Shown: piece after piece, positions 38,259-49,595 of the stretch | Layout of the letters: every line of letters begins with the position of its first letter | Position numbering within the stretch: position 1 is the stretch's first letter | DNA from: Amoebophrya sp. A120 | Lineage: Eukaryota; Sar; Dinophyceae; Syndiniales; Amoebophryaceae | DNA: 64,000 nucleotides | Direction: 5' to 3' | Assembly: GCA_905178155.1 (NCBI GenBank) | Contig: CAJINV010000018.1 | Location: 254,479 to 318,478 of the forward strand | Made by a program: the position numbers and the translations under genes | Notes under the pieces: generated by a model | The model's database searches: none | What the model was told of the DNA's origin: nothing | What the model saw: the letters and a program-made list of their open reading frames with translations, nothing else

Positions 38259-39495
38259 CAGCTCCAGGTGGTGGTGGCCCGAATCACGCACCCAGAAATC
38301 ACGCACCTAGAATCACGCATCCACCACTCACACGCACCCAAAAGGTGCGTGTTGGGGGTGCGCGCGCGGCAGGTGCGCCGAGATGAGGCGGGCGGCCCGA
38401 TGAGGTCGGGGCCCGCACCGAGGAGCGCGCCGGGCTGGATTGGTAGGCCAACACAGATAGGCTAGGCCGAACGGCAACACGACCGCGCCAGGCAGTGCGC
38501 TAGCGACACCGGCGAGGGAGTGAGACGGGGAAAATCAAGCACCGCCTTGCGCGGGCTCCGACTTCGGCCGGCCGCGACCCCCGGGCCACCACCCACCGAC
38601 CGCCCCCCCGGAGGGACTTCGACCTCGGCCGGCCGGGGCCTCGGCGGGGGGCGGAGGCTTCGGCGCGCCGCCTCGCTGGCTCGAGCTTCGGCCCCCCACC
38701 ACAGAAATACACACCGAGGGGGGGCAGGGGCCGTTTAGGTCGAAGTCGAGTGTCTGTGTTTTCGAGCCCGCGGCAGTAGATTAAGTCCTGCGCTGTGGCT
38801 GCTGGATGAAGAATCCAAAACCAGCTTGGCCGGTCGTGGGCCCGAGTCGGTGACTTGGGGTGCGTGGCTGAAGTGTCTTGCCAGCCGCTCTGCTCCGAGT
38901 GGGGTTTCGTCCGCCGACAGGGTCACCACCGCGGACTCGCTTCCCCCGCCCGGCCAGACGCGGCCCTGGGGAAGCCGGGGGCGTCCAGGCACGGCGCCCC
39001 GGCCATCCATCGCCTCCCTCGAGACCGGCTCCGGTCAGCCCCGAGAGTCGGGAAGCGGTCGCGCTTGTGGCGCCTCCTGTAGCTTGTGGCGCCCACTGCT
39101 GAATCGTCGGCGTGTGTGCGCTCCACGACATGGAGAGCTGCTGTCAAAGCGCGCCGACGCTCAGGCCATTGGGCTTAATTACTTCAGGGGAGGGCGCCGG
39201 ACTTACTCTAGCACAGGCCGCTTCCCAGCTCATATCACCTCCGGGCTGCTTGACTTACTATAGCGAACGCCACGGCTCCCAAGCAAAAGCAGGCGACGGC
39301 CACGCCCGGCTCACAGTGTCTGTCCAATGGCTCGACGCGGGGCCACAAATCTGGCAAGGACACAACGAAAAGGGCACGGAGCCCGCGCTGCTCCTCGCCA
39401 TTTAATCTCGATCCTCGTTCTATTTACTTACTTTCCCCTGGTAGCTTCCCTTGGAATATCTACTACTTGAAAAAGTGCACTGCTGTCATTGCTTG
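38259..39495. other. GC-rich island of unknown nature
   Basis: Much more GC-rich than its flanks. It starts with a threefold ATCACGCAC-type repeat (38283-38320) and a 9-bp-stem hairpin (38330-38352, ACACGCACC, loop CAAAA). On the minus strand CTATAGTAAGTC and CTAGAGTAAGTC recur near 39255 and 39205. Long open frames occur on both strands, as expected at high GC, but none looks like a known protein. I could not match it to rRNA. A horizontally acquired or mobile segment, or contamination in assembly, are possible. Confidence 0.5.
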
Positions 39496-39541
39496 ACGAG
39501 AACACCGAACTGCTCAGCAACTAGTTTGTTGCACGCGCTCC
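39496..39541 (+). repeat. Right copy of the 46-bp direct repeat
   Basis: Same orientation as the left copy, 1,283 bp away. Mismatches are ATC/AGC, GCT/GTT and TGC/CGC differences. Confidence 0.8.
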
Positions 39542-41123
39542 ACGCAAGCTAAGCTGCGGTGTGTTTGTCCTGCTCGAGATGGGCTGAGAAACAAGATCTA
39601 CTTCCTCATTTCGCGGACTGCGAATCATATTACCGGTCGTTTTGAGTCCTCCTGCCAAACAGCAAAATTCCTGAAATCTTTCTTGTTTATCCCGGCGCAT
39701 TGACCACAATAGATATTGAACAAGGCGAGACAACACACCACCGCTGGTTCAACCCCGTAATATCTTTTCCTGAAATCTTCACTCCCGTTCAACCTTGAGT
39801 GTCAGCTCGAGCTGGTTCCTGAGTTGTTGCGGTACTAGGAGCAGACTCCATTAGCTCGCAACGGTGCGACGTACCAATGGTCTTCCTGAAGTTGTAGCCC
39901 CTGTTCATCCGGCGCGTTCTTTCGCAGAGTGGCGGAGGAAAAAAAACTTGTGCACCCGGCGGACCTTTGACAGCGGTTTGACACGTCATGTCACCGACTG
40001 CCTCCACCTCCAAGCATTATCTCCGGCTCGGCAACCATCTTGTGTTTTCAGCTGGTGCAGAGGGAGCAGCAACCTTGCGGTTGTTGTCCATCTAGGAACA
40101 AATTGTCTAGCGTCCTGCCGAGAAATTGAAATACCCTGCTTTATTTTCTACTGCAAAAGAAAGATCCAGAAGACGACCGCGATTTCTACTCGGCAGGCCC
40201 GCCGTTGTAAGGAGCAGGATCCGAATATTGTGGCTACCGATCTATACATCGTGCAGCAGATGCTGAACCGCAAAAACTTCACTTTGGCTGAACTCCAACC
40301 AGTCGTGCGTTTTTCTTTGCAGCTGAGCTCGAGATTTTGTCACCATCTGCACCATCCAACTCAATGATCCGGAAACCGATATGTCTGTAGTGATTCTGTG
40401 AGCAGAAATAAAATACCTAAAAGAGGCTATTTTCGTCTGATAAATACGGGTGTGGATCTTTTTTGACAAGGAAATAGAACAACTAGCCCCCTGGTGCATC
40501 TCTTGTTCGATGTAATCGATTAGATCGTTAATACCACTGCCGCATGACGACCGAAGGATGAACGTCTCACTTCGAATTATTTCTGGTTTCTGTGACCGCG
40601 TCGAGACCTTCACGTCTCGGTTTCTTTTCTGGGAACATAGTTGCATCTTCGTGGCCTCGACTAAAATACTTCTTGTTGCCGGAAGCTCTTAACCTTCAAT
40701 ACGCGCTTTCGCAGCTCCTGCACAACAAATTTACTTGCTTGTCTAATGTGCTCCACTCGCATAAGTAATTGCGGTTGCGCTGTTGATCTTTCCTATCCCT
40801 TCGGGCCCAATTTGTCGAGATTAGGGGGCTCATTGATCTTGAAAAAATGAAATCCGCGAGGAGGAATTTTCTTGCATTTTCTGCACGAAAGTCATACTAA
40901 ATCGTCCTCGCGGGCAGCGGACTTTGACAGTAGCAATCATGTAGCACTTGTTTCTTTATTACCTTTTTTCATCTCTGGTGTAGTGCTCATGTGATGTCCT
41001 CCGTAGCGTTTGCGATAGTTCAACTACGGGAACCGTTTGCAGCTTGTAATTCGGATGCAGAAGTAGAAATGCCATAGATGAAGCTCGACAATTTATTCCA
41101 AACGTGCCAATCGAATAAACCAA
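39542..41123. other. Spacer between the GC island and gene 2
   Basis: Two open stretches (plus 39864-40367 and minus 40242-40646) have weak coding character. Near 40145-40205 a short plus-strand stretch (KKDPEDDRDFYSAGPPL) is followed by GTAAGG and could be an exon. I cannot assemble a gene. Confidence 0.35.
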
Positions 41124-44100
41124 TCACCTCCACGATTGCCCCTTTCGACTGGCCCTGATTTCGGGAGATTTGTTCGTACTGCTATGGTCCGCGTGCATAG
41201 TTTCAAGTTCTGCACGACCAGCACCTCCCGAGGTTGCAGCCGCCTCTTATCCTGTGCAAAAGTATCGTACTCGTAGTAATCGCAATCATGCATTACAAAT
41301 ATTTTTCTTAAGGTAAATCCGCATGACAAATTTTCTTCCTCATGCCGAGGGAATTTGTAATGCATTTATACGAGTACGATACTTTTGCTGTGCATACCTC
41401 TTCATCTTGGTTGATGTTTTCTATTTCTTCCCCTCCATGGCGTGCTTCTTGCGCTGGTGCGGCAAAATTATCGGAGCTTGTAGTTGTAGTTCTTTCTGCA
41501 ACATTGATTCTATCTTCGTGTTCTATTCTATCGGGTAGCCCGGTATTTCTCGTCCTCGCACTGGTACTAGCTTGTCTTGCTCTTGCAGTATTCGACGCCG
41601 CCTCCTCTGCCTGGTCGAGCTCCCGTGTTTATCAAAACGAAAAATCCCCCCTCCCCATACTGACAAGTCACGTTTTTGAAAATTTGCGTTGCTGATTTGT
41701 GACCCCAAATCGTCTCTGTGTTGCATGAAGGCAGCTCCACAGGCTCCGCTGCATTCTACAGGCGGGCTGTCATGCTGTTGCACCTACAGCCTAGATATCT
41801 TTCGTGCAACGCGCCAAGGCCAAAACCCGTCTCCTCAGGCTTAATATGGGCCTCCAGTCCTCGCCAGCAAGACAAATCCGATTTGTGTACGCAAATCCAG
41901 CATCAGAAACTTCGATTTGATATGGGGAGGGGGGATTTTTCATTCTGATAGTGCTAATTTGAGGATGGGAATGAAGTGCTCTTCACTTGCTCTCCCTGCT
42001 TCAGTATCAAATGTAAAAATGTCTGGGTCTGGAAGAATGCAACTTGTGATGCTAACTTTGGATTCTAAAAAAATCTGTATTGCATGACCAGCAAGAGCAG
42101 GCGCCCAGTTTGTGCTACGCGGGGAGGGCATTTGTCATGCGGGATAGGCATCAGGAACGTCTCTAGAAATATGTGATGCTAGGTCATGCATTACAGACAT
42201 CCTGAGTCATGCAAAATATGCATGACAAACCTGGTAACCTTCCAGACCCAGACATTTTTACATTTGATATTCAGCTTCTCCACCCGCTTCTACTTCTGCT
42301 GCCGCATAATTCGAGGAAGCTGCTGTGTCTTCTTCTAGTTCCGATGGTTTGATTTCATTTTGGAGATCATCACTTGGCATGGCCTTGTAACTACCCGAGT
42401 AGCGGTTATCAAGTGCAAATATGTCTGCGAGAGTGCAAACAAACTTGTCATGCAGAATTTCCATACCGCATGAGGTCTGGAATGCAGGACATAGCATGAC
42501 AGAGTCTGCGAGGTCTCTATCATGCCTGTTCTGCACGAGAAACTTCCTCTCATGGTGGTCAGAAAGGGGCGTCTTTTGTTGATCACGCAAGACACATTTT
42601 TGTGTGATCCACCGGACGCATCACAAATTCCATCCTTCCAGACCCAGACATATTTGCATTTCATAGCGGTTGACAACTTGACTTTTCCCCTTGTAGAAGG
42701 AGGAAACCCGCGGGTAGAGCTTCCGGCGGCCCAGATCAAAAGACAGAGTGATGCTCTTCCTGTATTGTGAGGGAAAATCCCCCCAACCCATATTGAAAAA
42801 GCAGCATCCTTCTGAAAATTTGTGATGCAGATTTGTGATCACAAATCATTTTTGTCTTGCAAGAAGGCAAATGCATAGGTCTGCGCCGCATTATGGAGGA
42901 AATTTGTCACCCTGTCTGGCCTGCAGGGCAGGCCTTTCCCGTGCTAAACAGCTAGACCTTCACGGTTCATCCCAACAAGCTGAGAATCTACCTGCAGTCT
43001 TCTACTGCAAGACAGAGTCCATTTGTGTACGCAAATCTAGCATCAGAAACCTCGGCTTGATATGGGCAAGGGGGATTTTTCCTTTTGATATCATGGTTTG
43101 GCTGTTCAGCTGCAGTTTGTTCAAAGCCTTGGCCTATGCATCGAAAATACGTTTGGGTCTGGAAGCGTACAACTTGTGATGCTGACTTTGGATTCTAAAA
43201 AATTTTGCCTTGCATTAGCAGCTAGAGGAGTTTAGTTTTTGCTGCGCAAAGAGGGCGTTTGTCATGCGGAATGAGCATCAAGGCAAACTCAAAAAATCTG
43301 TGATGCTAGGGCATGCATCACAGACACAATGGGTCCGTGCAAGATGTGCATGACAAACGTTGCATTGTTCCAGACCCACACAAATTTGCGTTTGATATGG
43401 CCTGCAGACTCCCAAATTCGGCGGACGACTTGTCGTAGACTCGAAAATATGAATTGCAAAAGTCTCGTACTCGTATAAATGCATTACAAATTTCCTCAGC
43501 AAGAGAAATAAAATTTGTATTGCGGATTTGCCTTAATAAAAAGATTTGTAATGCAAGACTTGCCTTTATACGAATACGATACTTTTGCATTTCATAGAAA
43601 AAGCTCGGGCATCAAGAAGAAAAAGCCGCCACTCCCCATATCAAAACTGAAACCTGTATGTCTAACTCTATAGAGCATCACAAACCCCCTACATTCATAC
43701 TGCGGCGAAAACTCGGGCAGCTCTGCTCTTTCGCAAGACAGACACGATTTGTAACCACACAAATCAGCATCGCAACTTTCATACAAGTGTGCCTTTCTGG
43801 TACTATGGGGACGAGGGGGGATTTTTCCTTATCGGATATCGGGGAACGGGACTTCATCCCAGATGCTGAAGTGCCCTGCCGTGTCTGCGGTTTGGGTGTA
43901 TAATTCTTCTTTTCCTCGCGGCTGCACATCCAGGTCCCAGTCCGCCGTTTCGCGCCCGGCGACCAGATCGTGGTACCGCTTCGCAATGCCCTGTATGATC
44001 CAGTTGCGCCTGCTTTTCTTGGGCTCGAACACACTGTGCGAGTTGAAGGGCCGGGTGCTATCGAAAGGAAAAATCCCCCCTCCCCATATCAAAACGAAAT

Positions 44101-47100
44101 CTCTGATTTTGGAAGGCTAAGGGCAGGGCGTCCCTTTAACGAAATCCAGTACAAACTGTGAACCGCGTACCCGGTAAACGTCATGAAGGAATTTTGGATA
44201 CCCGGTAAACGTCATGAAGGTATCATGTAAAACGAAATCTCTGATGCTGGATTTGTGCACACAAATCCGCGCTGTCTTGCTGGAGAGCACTGCAGGCCCA
44301 TACCAAGTGCGAGCGCAAGGGTTTTGGCTTAGCCGCTTAGCATGAAAAACGCCCGCGCTGTAGGCCCAACAGCATGACAAACCGCCTGCACAATGCGGCG
44401 GAGCCTGCGGAGTTGCCTTCTTGCAAGACAGACGCGATTTGTGAACACAAACCAGCATCACAAATGTTCAAAAATATACCTTTTCGGTATGGGGAGGCGG
44501 GATTTTTCCTCTCAATACGTGCTGAAGTTGTGGTAGGCTGCGAGCAGGGGCAGGAAAAAGACACAGTACATGAAAAAAACTTCGGCCGCAAAAGACAGCC
44601 GGGATACGCGCAGTTGAAACTCCCGACAACGGTACAGGTTTTGTGTCGTTTCGGTGGCCGTGCTCATCTCCTGAGTGATCCGCCCCTCGGTTACGTCTCC
44701 GCTCCAGTCGATTGGTTCAGTTGATGCTCTCCTGGCGACAGCAGTTTGTTCTACTTCATGATCCGTAGTTCTTTCGGATCGCCCCTCGTCCTCCACCTCC
44801 GTCGGGTCCTTACTCGTTGCATCGGCGCTCGTAGCCTTGCTTTGCTCCCTTTCCGCGGCGAACCGTTTCATCAGTGTCTCTTCGCGATAGTTCGCACAGA
44901 AGATCACGCCCTGGATATCCTCAGTAAAAACGTCCCCGCCCACAACTTGTCATGCAAAACCGCATCTACTCAAAGTGTTTCTCATGCCATTAGCTAAGCA
45001 GGACTTAATACGACGCCACCAGCTTAAATTTTTATTTTTCATGCGCAACAGCCAAACTTTGCTGCTTTCTGTAGCAAAGTAGTCCCCATCTTGAGGACTC
45101 TGGGAGCGGAACGGGAACGTTTTTACATAACATACTGGAAGGCGACGAGCGTAAAACCGAACAGAGTCGCCAGCAGCAGGCAGAGGAGTCGCGCCCAGAC
45201 CATTCGGTCCCACGGTCGGGCCCGATCGGGCTTATCGCAGGAAAAAACTGTTTCACTGTGATGATTTTGCAAGATCTGCAACACAAGTTTGTTACACATG
45301 GCACAGAACATTTGCCATGCGCACTTCCCAAGGGAAAACACCCTCGAAAATCCAATGGATTGCATGTGCAGCAAGACAAATAGCTGTGTGTTCCATTCCA
45401 TGCATCACAGTGAAACAGTTTTTTCGTGGGATAGGGCTCGGTCAGGGTGTAATCAAAGCAACCGATGTGCCACTGGTAGCCATCTTGCAGATATCGAGGA
45501 TGAAAAAAACTGTGGTACAGTAGCTGTCTTGATGGTGTGCTGACAGCATGACAAATCTGTTCTGCATGACAGACAAAGCCTGTCATGCACAGCTAATCCG
45601 TGAAGAGACGACGACACATGGAAGAGGACAACTCCATACCTGGCTTCTAGCGTATAAAATGTAAACTCTGTCGCATGTAGTTGTTTTGCGTATACTGACA
45701 GTAGAGTTGTTACAATTAGTACACAGCTTTTTTCTTGCATAGCAGAATAGGGTTCGCGTACACGTTGGCAGACCGCTCCTCGGTATCAAATATCGCCGTC
45801 ACGTAGGAGAGGGGTACGGCCTCGCCCCACACCAGCTGTAACCACTCGAAGGAAAACAAAATCAGCGACCCGGCTGCAGCGGAACAGTTGTGAATCACCC
45901 CGAGCCAGTTTGTGAAGGTGTTTGCCTTGGCGTTTCGAATTCTTGTCGCCGATCGATGTCCTACCAGGTCCACGTTCTCTTCGGCAAAAACCATTGAGAG
46001 GAAAAGTCCCCCCTCCCCATATCGAAAAGGTATGTTTCCGAAAATTTGTCTTGCTGATTTGAGGCCACAAATTACGTCTGTCTTGCAAGAAGACAACTCC
46101 ACAGGCTCTGCCGCGTTATGCAGGCAGTTTGTGATGCTGCTGTTCTTACAGCATAGTCGTTTCTCATGCTAAGCGCCCAGGCCAAAACTTCCCTACTCAG
46201 GCACAGCATAGGCCTGCAGTCCTCTCTAGCAAGACAAATCTGATTTGTGTACGCAAATCCAGCATCAGAAACTTCGTTTTGATATGGGGTGGGGGCTTTT
46301 TTCACTTTGATAAACACGGACCGGATGTTTTTCGCCATCTCGCTATCCTGAGTAAAAACGTACCCACACCAGAGTTGTAATGCAGATTTGCAAAGACAGG
46401 AAGACTTGTAATGTCCAATCGTGTTTTGGAATTTGTGATGCTGTGAACAGGATGAGCAGCTGGATTTGTGATGCGGCTGCACTTGCTACCCTGCACTACA
46501 CTGCAGAGTTCAACTTGTCATGCGTGACTCACAAAACTCCTACGTTTGTGTTGCAAAATCCTCATCCTAACTCTGGCGTGGGTACGTTTTTACTCAGGAT
46601 ACTCGCGCTCCGCGATCACGTCATACACAGCGGGGATCACGGCCGTGAGTACGAAGCAGAAGCTCGGCACCACGATATCCTGACCAAAAACGGCCCCACG
46701 CCAGAGTTGTCAGGCAAATTTGCTTGCCCAAATGGTGTCTCATGCGCAGGCCCCATGAGGAGCATTTTCTCATGCTGTCTGGGCGACCTTTGTCACGCTG
46801 TAATCAGGATAAGGAGCTAGATTTGTGATGTAGCTTTACTAGCCAACCACGAGGATTATACTACAGATGTAAGCTTGTCATGCGCAACAGCCAAACCTTG
46901 TTGATTTGTGTTGCAAAATCCCCACTTCGACTCGGGGGTGGGCGGGACATTTTTCCTCAGGATACACGAGCCACACGCCCCGCAGCAAAATTTCCTCCGC
47001 GGGCGCCAACCGCGCAAGCCCCGGATCCCCGCGGTCAATCTCCAAGAACTCAGTCCGCCGCCAGGGGCAAAAGGACTCGTAACACTCGAAGGGGTGCCGG

Positions 47101-48760
47101 GCGAGCAGGGTCGAAATCATGTACAGTGTGAGCGTGACCGTAAAAATGCGGCCTTGCGGGCTGCTCTGGTGCTTACAGCAATTCGACAGCGTTCCACGTC
47201 GATGGAAGTCGTGGGGCAGCCCCTGCTCCGCCTCTTCGGCATCGAGCTCTTCTTTCGAGAGCTCCTCACTCAACCGGTTGTCGATGCCGATCGGATATGC
47301 TCTGCAAAAGTATCGCACTCGTAGCCATTGCAGTTATGCATTACAAATCTTTTTCTTAAGGCAAATCCGCATTCGAGATTCTATTTCTCATGCTGAGATG
47401 AAAGTTTCAGTTTGTAATGCATTTTTACGAGTACGATTTACGTTTCTTTGCAAACCATACCAGAAGTTTCACCTTCGAAAAAGGGGAGAACACCAGGTAC
47501 CAGGGAAGCATGGTGCCCGTCACCACCGACAGATAGCCCGTATCAAATGCAAAAGTGTCTGGGTCTGGAAGAATGCAACTTGTGATGCTGCATATGGATT
47601 CCAAAAAAATCTGTATTGCATGAGCAGCAAAGGGAGTGCGGTTTTTGCTACGCGTAGTAGTAGTGACCATTTCACTCCTGGCGGGTGGGCATTTGTCATG
47701 CGGAATAGGCATCAAGATGCCCGCAAAACGTCTGTGAAGATGCTAGGGCATGCATCACAGACATCATGGCTCATGCAAAACGTGCATGACAAGTCTCAGA
47801 ATCTTCCAGACCCAGACATTTTTGCATTTGATAGCCCGTGACCAGCAACAACATCGCCAGTGCCTTGTCTGCCGCAATGACACCAAAAACGACGGCGAGC
47901 AGTAAGCGGACCAACGACCAGGTGACCGCACCGCAAAATCGGATGTGTTGCTGTGTGTGGAACAGGGCTTCGCGCCAGTTTTCAACATCTTCATCTTGGG
48001 GACGAGTCTGACTTCCTTGCTGCTGCGCCAGTAAAACTTCTTCCCTCAAACTGTTCATCTCCTCCGTGTGCCTTTCTTTCATATGCTGCAGCTCGGTCGC
48101 CAGTTGGCTGTTTTGCTGCTGGACCGCGTAAAGTGCCTGGAGGATCTGTGACTGGTCGACTACAGCTCCACTGCTTGAAGTACTGGAGGCCATGTTTGAA
48201 GAGATAGCGTTGCTTGCTGATTCTGTAATTGAATCAACATCAACATCTGTCGGCGCCAGGGCGTCGCCGTGGCTGATTGCCTCGTTCTCAAGCTGGAGCG
48301 CAGAGGATGATGATGCGGTAGGAAGAGCTCCTGCGCGATGTTCAGAATCAGAAGGCAGTGACCGCCGGACAAGAAGATCATCTCCAGAAGAGTCCTGGTC
48401 TTCTGCAAAAATCTTCCCGATTTTATTTTCACTACGTGCGCGATGATCCTCTGGGTTTTTACCACTTCTACCGACAATTTCATCGTCATCTCGTGATGGG
48501 GAAAATTCTGCACCTTCCTCGATAATCAACTGCGCAGTCTTTTTTTGTCCTCGACCGCGGAGATTCGGCGTGTGCGTGTTTTCATCTCCCAGATCGCTCT
48601 CGTGCTGCAGGGCCCAGAGCTGCACCTGGGCGGACTGTGCTAGCAAGCAAAGCAGCACGATATGATGTCGAAAAGCGACAGCTCGCGAGGTCGTGGGGGC
48701 GCGAACAAGTTGCCCGAAAACGAATTCTCGGCCGCACCAGGAGCTCATAGATGAAGACAT
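41124..48760 (-). CDS. Gene 2: multi-pass membrane protein, 1,044 residues, 17 introners
   Basis: The span is 7,637 bp. Subtracting 17 introners (4,417 bp) and 17 five-base duplications leaves 3,135 bp, exactly 1,045 codons from ATG 48760 to TGA 41126-41124. I translated the junctions from 47833 to 41248 and found no stop. The N-terminus has a signal-peptide-like segment (residues about 29-50). An acidic Ser-rich region and a coiled coil (about 205-248, Gln/Glu-rich heptads) follow, then a strongly hydrophobic block (274-325). Further membrane segments lie in the exons at 47290-46965, 46670-46602, 45990-45742, 45227-45135 and 44600-44518. The C-terminus is acidic and Ala/Glu-rich. I do not recognise the family; channel, transporter or scaffold are all possible. 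Confidence 0.82.
41248..41396. mobile_element. Introner, family F
   Basis: 149 bp. TSD CCTCT intact. Last introner of gene 2. Confidence 0.87.
41630..41950 (-). mobile_element. Introner, family C reverse
   Basis: 321 bp. TSD GTGTT/GTGCT, one mismatch. Removal shifts the frame onto the long acidic C-terminal tail, skipping an apparent stop at 41523. Confidence 0.85.
42005..42269 (+). mobile_element. Introner, family A1 forward
   Basis: 265 bp. TSD TTCAG intact. Confidence 0.88.
42407..42665 (-). mobile_element. Introner, family A2 reverse
   Basis: 259 bp. TSD GCGGT intact. Left TIR has lost part of the GGGTCTGG motif. Confidence 0.86.
42763..43090 (-). mobile_element. Introner, family C reverse
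   Basis: 328 bp. TSD TCCTG/TCATG, one mismatch. Confidence 0.85.
43135..43397 (+). mobile_element. Introner, family A1 forward
   Basis: 263 bp. TSD TGGCC intact. Confidence 0.87.
43448..43596. mobile_element. Introner, family F
   Basis: 149 bp. TSD GAAAA intact. Confidence 0.87.
43610..43838. mobile_element. Introner, family C, shortened
   Basis: 229 bp. TSD TCGGG intact. Left end CAT. Only an 8-nt exon separates it from the element ending at 43596. Confidence 0.83.
44059..44517 (+). mobile_element. Introner, family C forward, with internal insertion
   Basis: 459 bp. TSD GGTGC/CGTGC, one mismatch. About 140 bp of extra sequence near 44108-44228. Confidence 0.83.
44168..44220 (+). repeat. 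Tandem repeat (period 31) in the inserted part of an introner
   Basis: TACCCGGTAAACGTCATGAA occurs at 44168 and 44199. The whole insert is bracketed by AAAACGAAATCTCTGAT at 44091 and 44229. Confidence 0.85.
44916..45134 (-). mobile_element. Introner, family B2 reverse, shortened
   Basis: 219 bp. TSD CTGGA intact. Interior deleted relative to other B copies. Confidence 0.84.
45233..45433. mobile_element. Introner, family E
   Basis: 201 bp. TSD GGGCT intact. Confidence 0.87.
45492..45741. mobile_element. Introner, family E, divergent
   Basis: 250 bp. TSD GCAGA intact. Left TIR carries extra bases before AAAAAAACTG. Confidence 0.82.
45992..46312 (-). mobile_element. Introner, family C reverse
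   Basis: 321 bp. Left end CAT. TSD AAAAC/AACAC, one mismatch. Confidence 0.83.
46344..46601 (+). mobile_element. Introner, family B1 forward
   Basis: 258 bp. TSD CTCGC intact. Small internal deletion near 46412. Confidence 0.87.
46676..46964 (-). mobile_element. Introner, family B2-like reverse
   Basis: 289 bp. TSD CACGA intact. TIR variant AACGGCCCCACGCC. Confidence 0.86.
47296..47459. mobile_element. Introner, family F, divergent
   Basis: 164 bp. TSD TCGGA/CCAGA, two mismatches. Flanks still rejoin as VKLLVGIDNR. Confidence 0.8.
47541..47833 (+). mobile_element. Introner, family A1 forward
   Basis: 293 bp. TSD GCCCG intact. First introner of gene 2, inserted in the membrane-segment region. 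Confidence 0.88.
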
Positions 48761-49595
48761 CGTCGGCTATTTCTTTTGAGTTCTAGTACTAGTAACCAAG
48801 GAAGCAGGTGCTTCCATTTCTCCCTCTGAGTGCGCTTCTCTTGTGGGCTACTGTGCAGGAACGATGAAGACCGGACAGCGGAAAGCGAAACTTTATGCAA
48901 AACACATCAACAAGAAGCAGGAGTCCGGTGAGACTTTTTTTGTTCATCTTGTACTTCTAGGTAGCGCCAGCACTCCAACATGTCGTCCCTCTTGAAAATC
49001 AATACCCTGGCGGGTTCGGGAAAGCAGTAAGTATACAACTCCACTCGCAACATGAGATTTTCCGACCCGGTGAACTGTGCCTCGAATCAGCACCAGTTTA
49101 CGATGCATCAACAAGAAAGGTTGTTGCATATTACCCGGCAAAGTCGAACACCGGGACAGGCAAGTAAGACAGATACATAAAAATAGCACAGCCCTGCACC
49201 TCACTTTGAAATTTCAAACGTGGTATGCATATTTTTTACTTCACGAACTTGATGAAAACTACAGCCGAATCTTTCATTCTATATTCGCCTATCAAAAAAA
49301 CGACCACGCAGCCAACGCTTTCACCATAGCGCAGTGTTAGAAGAACTGACGTACTGTAGTCAGCTGCATACTGTAACTGTTGCCTTGTAGTTTGTTTCCA
49401 TTCAAAGGATGCCGTCGTGTTCCATTCAAAGCGATGCTAGACGCTGCCGCACAGGTCTAGTGCTAGATGATTGTTTAATATTTCCGTTGCTCTACCAAAG
49501 AAGTGGTTTGATGTCGCTGGTGCCCTCGAACAAGAAAGATTCATGTATACAATCGATGATCCTTGTAAACATCATGTATACTCTTCCACCCTCTC
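48761..49595. other. Spacer between genes 3 and 2
   Basis: Holds the 3' flank of gene 3 and 5' flank of gene 2, both minus-strand. The palindromic CTAGTACTAG occurs at about 48782-48791. No introner or convincing frame. Confidence 0.5.

Noticed and set aside
38781-39131. A minus-strand 116-codon frame in the GC island as a gene
   Set aside because: Long frames occur on both strands because of high GC. Composition is Gly/Ala/Arg-rich without recognisable motifs.
38259-39495. The GC island as ribosomal RNA
   Set aside because: I could find none of the conserved small- or large-subunit rRNA stretches I know on either strand.
39864-40367. A 167-codon plus-strand protein
   Set aside because: It lacks an ATG start and has mixed character. 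Only short parts look coding, and probable splice sites fall in other frames.
41523-41783. Apparent C-terminus of gene 2 at 41523
   Set aside because: That stop appears only if both TSD copies are kept. Removing one copy gives a longer acidic frame ending at 41124 and an exact codon count.
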